A stretch of DNA of 64,000 bases from Flavobacterium sp. LHD-80 (GTDB lineage Bacteria > Bacteroidota > Bacteroidia > Flavobacteriales > Flavobacteriaceae). A model generated the notes under the pieces. That model saw only the letters and a list, made by a program, of their open reading frames with translations. It had not been told where the DNA came from and did not search any database. The number at the start of each line of letters is the position of its first letter. Within the stretch, counting starts at the first letter, position 1. Below are positions 60,729 through 64,000 of this stretch, in pieces. The DNA lies in assembly GCF_030929605.1 (NCBI RefSeq), contig NZ_JAVFVS010000004.1, positions 620,001 through 684,000 on the forward strand, given 5' to 3'. The translations under genes were made by a program, and so were the position numbers.

Positions 60729-62777
60729 CTAAAGAAAATCTGCATCAGAAACTCCTTCGTTAATTTTGATATCAGACATTTTGATGTCTAATTCAAAACC
60801 AACATTCTGAATTAGATTAAAAGGAACTTTTACTCCTTTTACCTCTCTATAATCACCAAAGTTTGTTATTTGTGTAGTTGATTTTCCGCCTTGTTCACGA
60901 ACTTTAGATTCTGCAACTTTCAATCCTGATTTTACATCATAGAAATAAGTTGTTTTTCCGTCTTTTATCGCATAAGCGTCGCTTCCGTTAATTGATTCGA
61001 TGCCGTCAACTTTTAAATCAGTTCTTTTTTGCAATTGCAATTCTTCAAAAGGTGCGGCGTTAGCCTTCATTTCTTTAAGATCATCGCCTTCTAAATTTTT
61101 ACGTTGGCCTTGTTGCTCAATATACGCGCCTTTATCATTTACAACTTGCTTCATTAAATTCATAGTTCCCATGGCAAGTGAAACCATCATTTTTCCTTTT
61201 GAATCTAATTTTGAAGTAAAAGTCAGTGGAGTTGGAGCTTGCGGAATTGTAGTGCTTCCGTTCATGTAAAGTGTTTTTACGGCTGTTACTACTTTTTCAC
61301 CGCCAATTGCTTTAATGTAATTTTGGAAAACGGTTTGTGCTGTAACATTTGAAGGAGCTTCTTTTTTAGTTGCTGGTTTTTCAACGGGAGTTCCGTATTT
61401 ATCAAAATAATAAATCGGAATTTGAAGTTTTTCTAAGCCAGAAATCACATCAGAACCTTTTCCCGCAATAACAATTCGCATGTTGTCAAGCAAAAAATAC
61501 TTGTTCGCAACGCGGTAAATATCATCAGCCGTTACATTATTGATGGTTTGGATATATTTTTCGTAGAAATCAGCTGGAAGTTTTTCTGTTTCAATATTTA
61601 AAGCATAACGCGCTACGGCTTGAGGTTTTTCAACCTGCATAACAAAGCGGCCAATGTATCCTGCTTTTACATTTCGTAAAACTTCTGGATCAACTCTTTC
61701 TGTGCGGATTCTTTTGATTTCTTTTATGAATTGAACTACTGCACTGTCGGTTACTGTGTTTCTAACTGCTGATGAAGCTCTGAATTTCGTTACATATTTT
61801 CCGCTTCCAATGTTGGAACTTGCGCCATACGTCCACGCGTGTTGTTCGCGTAAATTCATATTTAAATAACTGTTGAAGTCACCTCCTAAAATTTGATTTG
61901 CAATAACAGCAGGGAAAAAATCAGGATCGCTCATTTTTAAATTCACAATATTTACCAATGAAATCTCCGACTGAACCGCATTTGGAACATCTACAAAATC
62001 AATTTGAAGTTTAGATGCATTTTCAGGATTTGGATACGTGTTTTTTGGTGCAGCTTGTTTTTTCCATCCACTAAAAAGTTTTTCTACGGCAGCTTTAGTT
62101 TCTTTAAACTTAACATCTCCAATAACTACTAGATAGGCATTTTCAGGAACAAAATACGTATTGTAATTTGCTTGAACATCTGCAAGGGTTACATTTTTTA
62201 CTGTTTCTTCAGATAAATACTCTCCTGAAGGATGGTTTTTCCCAAAAGCCAAAACATCAACAACACGATTAGCAATGGCAGGAACGCTTTTTTCATCGGC
62301 CTTAAGTCCTTCTAAAAGTTTGGCTTTTTCTTTGTCAAATTCGGTTTGAGTGAAATTTGGCTGTAAAGCTCCTTCTGCCAAAAGTTCTAAAACACGTCCT
62401 GAATATTTTGACAAAGCACTTGCATAAGCACCTTGAGAGGTGAAGTTGATATTGGCTCCATAAAAGTCAATTTCTTCATTAAAAGCTTCTTTGGTTGTTT
62501 TTTTGGTTCCATTGCCAATTAAGCTTGTTGTCAATTCATCAACACCTTTTTTGTTTCCTTCGGTAAAAGGTGCGTTGTCAAGGGTTAAGTTGAAACTGAC
62601 TCTTGGTAATTTATGGTTTTCAACAACTAAAACTTTCATGCCGTTTGCCAACATAAAAGTTTGAGGCTTTTTAATATTGACTACAGGGGCGTTTCCTGGT
62701 TTTGGTTGTGGACGATCTTGTGCTGTCATAATTCCAGTTAGGAAAAAAAGGATTAAAAAAGTATGTATATTTTTCAT
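60729..62777 (-). CDS. M16 peptidase-like subunit lacking HxxEH, with extra C-terminal domain
   Basis: 682 aa. Signal peptide MKNIHTFLILFFLTGIMTAQ. Two M16 half-domains cover residues about 40-450 (MKVLVVENHKLPRVSFNLTLDNAPF). The zinc motif HxxEH is replaced (GVDELTTSL), so this is the non-catalytic partner. Residues about 470-682 add a domain (FQNYIKAIGGEKVVTAVKTLYMNG; YFYDVKSGLKVAESKV) like outer-membrane lipoprotein-sorting (LolA-type) folds. Twelve bases after the catalytic M16 gene, so the two form a heteromeric periplasmic protease. Confidence 0.88.
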   Translation of the reverse strand: MKNIHTFLILFFLTGIMTAQDRPQPKPGNAPVVNIKKPQTFMLANGMKVLVVENHKLPRVSFNLTLDNAPFTEGNKKGVDELTTSLIGNGTKKTTKEAFNEEIDFYGANINFTSQGAYASALSKYSGRVLELLAEGALQPNFTQTEFDKEKAKLLEGLKADEKSVPAIANRVVDVLAFGKNHPSGEYLSEETVKNVTLADVQANYNTYFVPENAYLVVIGDVKFKETKAAVEKLFSGWKKQAAPKNTYPNPENASKLQIDFVDVPNAVQSEISLVNIVNLKMSDPDFFPAVIANQILGGDFNSYLNMNLREQHAWTYGASSNIGSGKYVTKFRASSAVRNTVTDSAVVQFIKEIKRIRTERVDPEVLRNVKAGYIGRFVMQVEKPQAVARYALNIETEKLPADFYEKYIQTINNVTADDIYRVANKYFLLDNMRIVIAGKGSDVISGLEKLQIPIYYFDKYGTPVEKPATKKEAPSNVTAQTVFQNYIKAIGGEKVVTAVKTLYMNGSTTIPQAPTPLTFTSKLDSKGKMMVSLAMGTMNLMKQVVNDKGAYIEQQGQRKNLEGDDLKEMKANAAPFEELQLQKRTDLKVDGIESINGSDAYAIKDGKTTYFYDVKSGLKVAESKVREQGGKSTTQITNFGDYREVKGVKVPFNLIQNVGFELDIKMSDIKINEGVSDADFL

Positions 62778-62789
62778 GATTCGATATTC

Positions 62790-64000
62790 TTAGTTCTGAG
62801 ATTTTACGGTTGGTATGTAATCTAAAATCAAGCGTTGGTTCGGGTTTAAATATTTCTTGGCAACTTCTCTGATTTCTTCTCTCGTTATAGAATGATACAT
62901 GTCAATTTCAGTATTGATCAAGTTAACATCGCCATAAAGAAGGTAGTAAGAAGCAAGATTTTCAGCAATTCCTTCTACGCTTGCATTCGCGTTCACAAAA
63001 TTATTATCGAATTTGTTTTGTAATTTTTCGTAATCTTTTTCGGAAATCAAATCGGTTTGAATTTTTACGATTTCTTCATCCATTTCTTTTAAAATATCGG
63101 CTGTTGTATAAGGCGCCATTGGCAAACCGTATAAAATGTAGGTTCCATAATCTTCTTGACTAAAACCTACAGCACCAATTTGAAGTGCCATTTTTTTATC
63201 GTCAACGATTTTTTTGTACAATTTTGAGCTTTTTCCGTCACTTAAATAAGAGGAGATTAAATCTAAAACTCGTGCATCTCTGGTTTTCATTGAAGGCGTT
63301 CTATACGACGCAACAACCATCGGAATTTGAATATTAGGATCTTCGTAAGTTGCTTTTATTGTTTGCGTAATTGGCTCTTCGGTAAAAGTTTGTTTTTTTA
63401 CTTCTTCGCCTTTTGGAATCGGACCAAAATATTTCTGAACCCATTCTTTGGCTTTTGCTTTGTCGAAATCTCCAGCAACAACTAAAACGGCATTATTTGG
63501 TGTGTAGAATTTTTTGTTGAATGCCTGAAATTCTTCAAGAGTTGCAGCATCTAAATCTTTCATTGAGCCGATAGTTGTCCAGCGATACGGGTGATTTTTG
63601 AACATATTCTTTTTAACCTCCGGAAGAATATTTCCGTATGGCTGATTGTCGTAACGCATTCTTTTTTCTTCTTTTACGACTTCATTTTGTGTATCAACTC
63701 CAATTTTATTGATAATAGGATGCATTAATCTTTCAGATTCCATCCATAAACCCAATTCTAAATTGTTTGATGGGAAAACTTCATAATAATAAGTTCTGTC
63801 GTCTGAAGTATTGGCATTATTTACGCCTCCGTTTGCAGTAACGATTTTCATCCATTCACCACGTTTTATATTTTGAGTTCCTTCAAATAATAAATGTTCG
63901 AAAAAATGTGCAAAACCAGTTCTGTCAGGACGCTCGTCTTTTGAGCCAACGTGATACATTACAGAAGTTATAACTACTGGTGCTGATGGGTCGTTATGCA
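62790..64000 (-). CDS. M16 family metallopeptidase, catalytic subunit (5' end outside window)
   Basis: The reading frame is open through the right window edge: before the internal Met at 63959 the coding sequence continues with HNDPSAPVVITS. It has the inverted zinc motif HFFEH (about 20 residues after MYHVGSKDERPDR) and the downstream Glu region, so it is the active M16 subunit. At least 403 residues are present. Followed on the same strand by the non-catalytic partner. Confidence 0.92.
   Translation of the reverse strand, partial: HNDPSAPVVITSVMYHVGSKDERPDRTGFAHFFEHLLFEGTQNIKRGEWMKIVTANGGVNNANTSDDRTYYYEVFPSNNLELGLWMESERLMHPIINKIGVDTQNEVVKEEKRMRYDNQPYGNILPEVKKNMFKNHPYRWTTIGSMKDLDAATLEEFQAFNKKFYTPNNAVLVVAGDFDKAKAKEWVQKYFGPIPKGEEVKKQTFTEEPITQTIKATYEDPNIQIPMVVASYRTPSMKTRDARVLDLISSYLSDGKSSKLYKKIVDDKKMALQIGAVGFSQEDYGTYILYGLPMAPYTTADILKEMDEEIVKIQTDLISEKDYEKLQNKFDNNFVNANASVEGIAENLASYYLLYGDVNLINTEIDMYHSITREEIREVAKKYLNPNQRLILDYIPTVKSQN

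Overview
The window reads as a chromosomal segment of a gliding Flavobacterium-like Bacteroidetes. Evidence: A+T-rich intergenic DNA, promoters of the TTTG-N18-20-TAnnTTTG type, almost no Shine-Dalgarno sequences, the gliding genes gldA, gldE and gldD, SCKK/SCG-type lipoprotein signals and many flavobacterial intergenic repeats. No rRNA, tRNA, CRISPR array, prophage or intact insertion sequence was seen.

About 1-38.3 kb is mostly one sulfur and methionine region. It opens with the 5' part of metK (minus strand) behind a structured leader that does not look like a SAM-I riboswitch. Two tandem leader peptides rich in Met and Cys follow, each with its own terminator, then a 61-aa protein, metY and a diverged homoserine dehydrogenase paralogue. 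A third Met/Cys leader-terminator unit precedes a 67-aa relative of the 61-aa protein, then a SAM-I riboswitch and metX-thrA-osmC-metZ. Next come small genes, an Rrf2 regulator, a divergent pair of TauE/SafE transporters and a sulfate assimilation operon (cysH, cysD, cysN, a siroheme sulfite reductase with an added C-terminal HEPN-like domain, cobA-type and Met8-type siroheme genes, and a ferredoxin-NADP reductase-like flavoprotein). A second SAM-I riboswitch drives split metH (two genes with a small membrane-protein gene between them) and metF. metE lies further on, divergent from an Lrp/AsnC gene and flanked by CAGTAAA boxes. These pieces form one route: sulfate is reduced to sulfide, aspartate goes to homoserine and O-acylhomoserine, sulfide is added to give homocysteine, and homocysteine is methylated to methionine and SAM. 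Control appears layered: leader-peptide attenuation, SAM riboswitches, an Rrf2-type operator and an Lrp-type operator.

About 28.8-35.1 kb holds a methyltransferase, a dicarboxylate symporter, a PLP decarboxylase, gldA and two paralogous outer-membrane barrel proteins. About 38.4-64 kb is housekeeping and envelope: dgt, a DUF3078 protein, dxs, a TonB-like protein, tadA, a 1889-aa alpha-2-macroglobulin lipoprotein paired with pbpC, an RNase E/G, a 30-aa very basic protein, HU, then mutY-ssb-gldE-gldD, an HMA lipoprotein, an EamA exporter and a pair of M16 peptidases, the second cut by the window edge.

The strongest candidates for something undescribed are the Met/Cys leader-peptide attenuators with their small partner proteins, the metK leader RNA, a shared operator-like sequence around the sulfur genes, and a candidate small RNA with a hydrophobic micro-ORF downstream of gldA.
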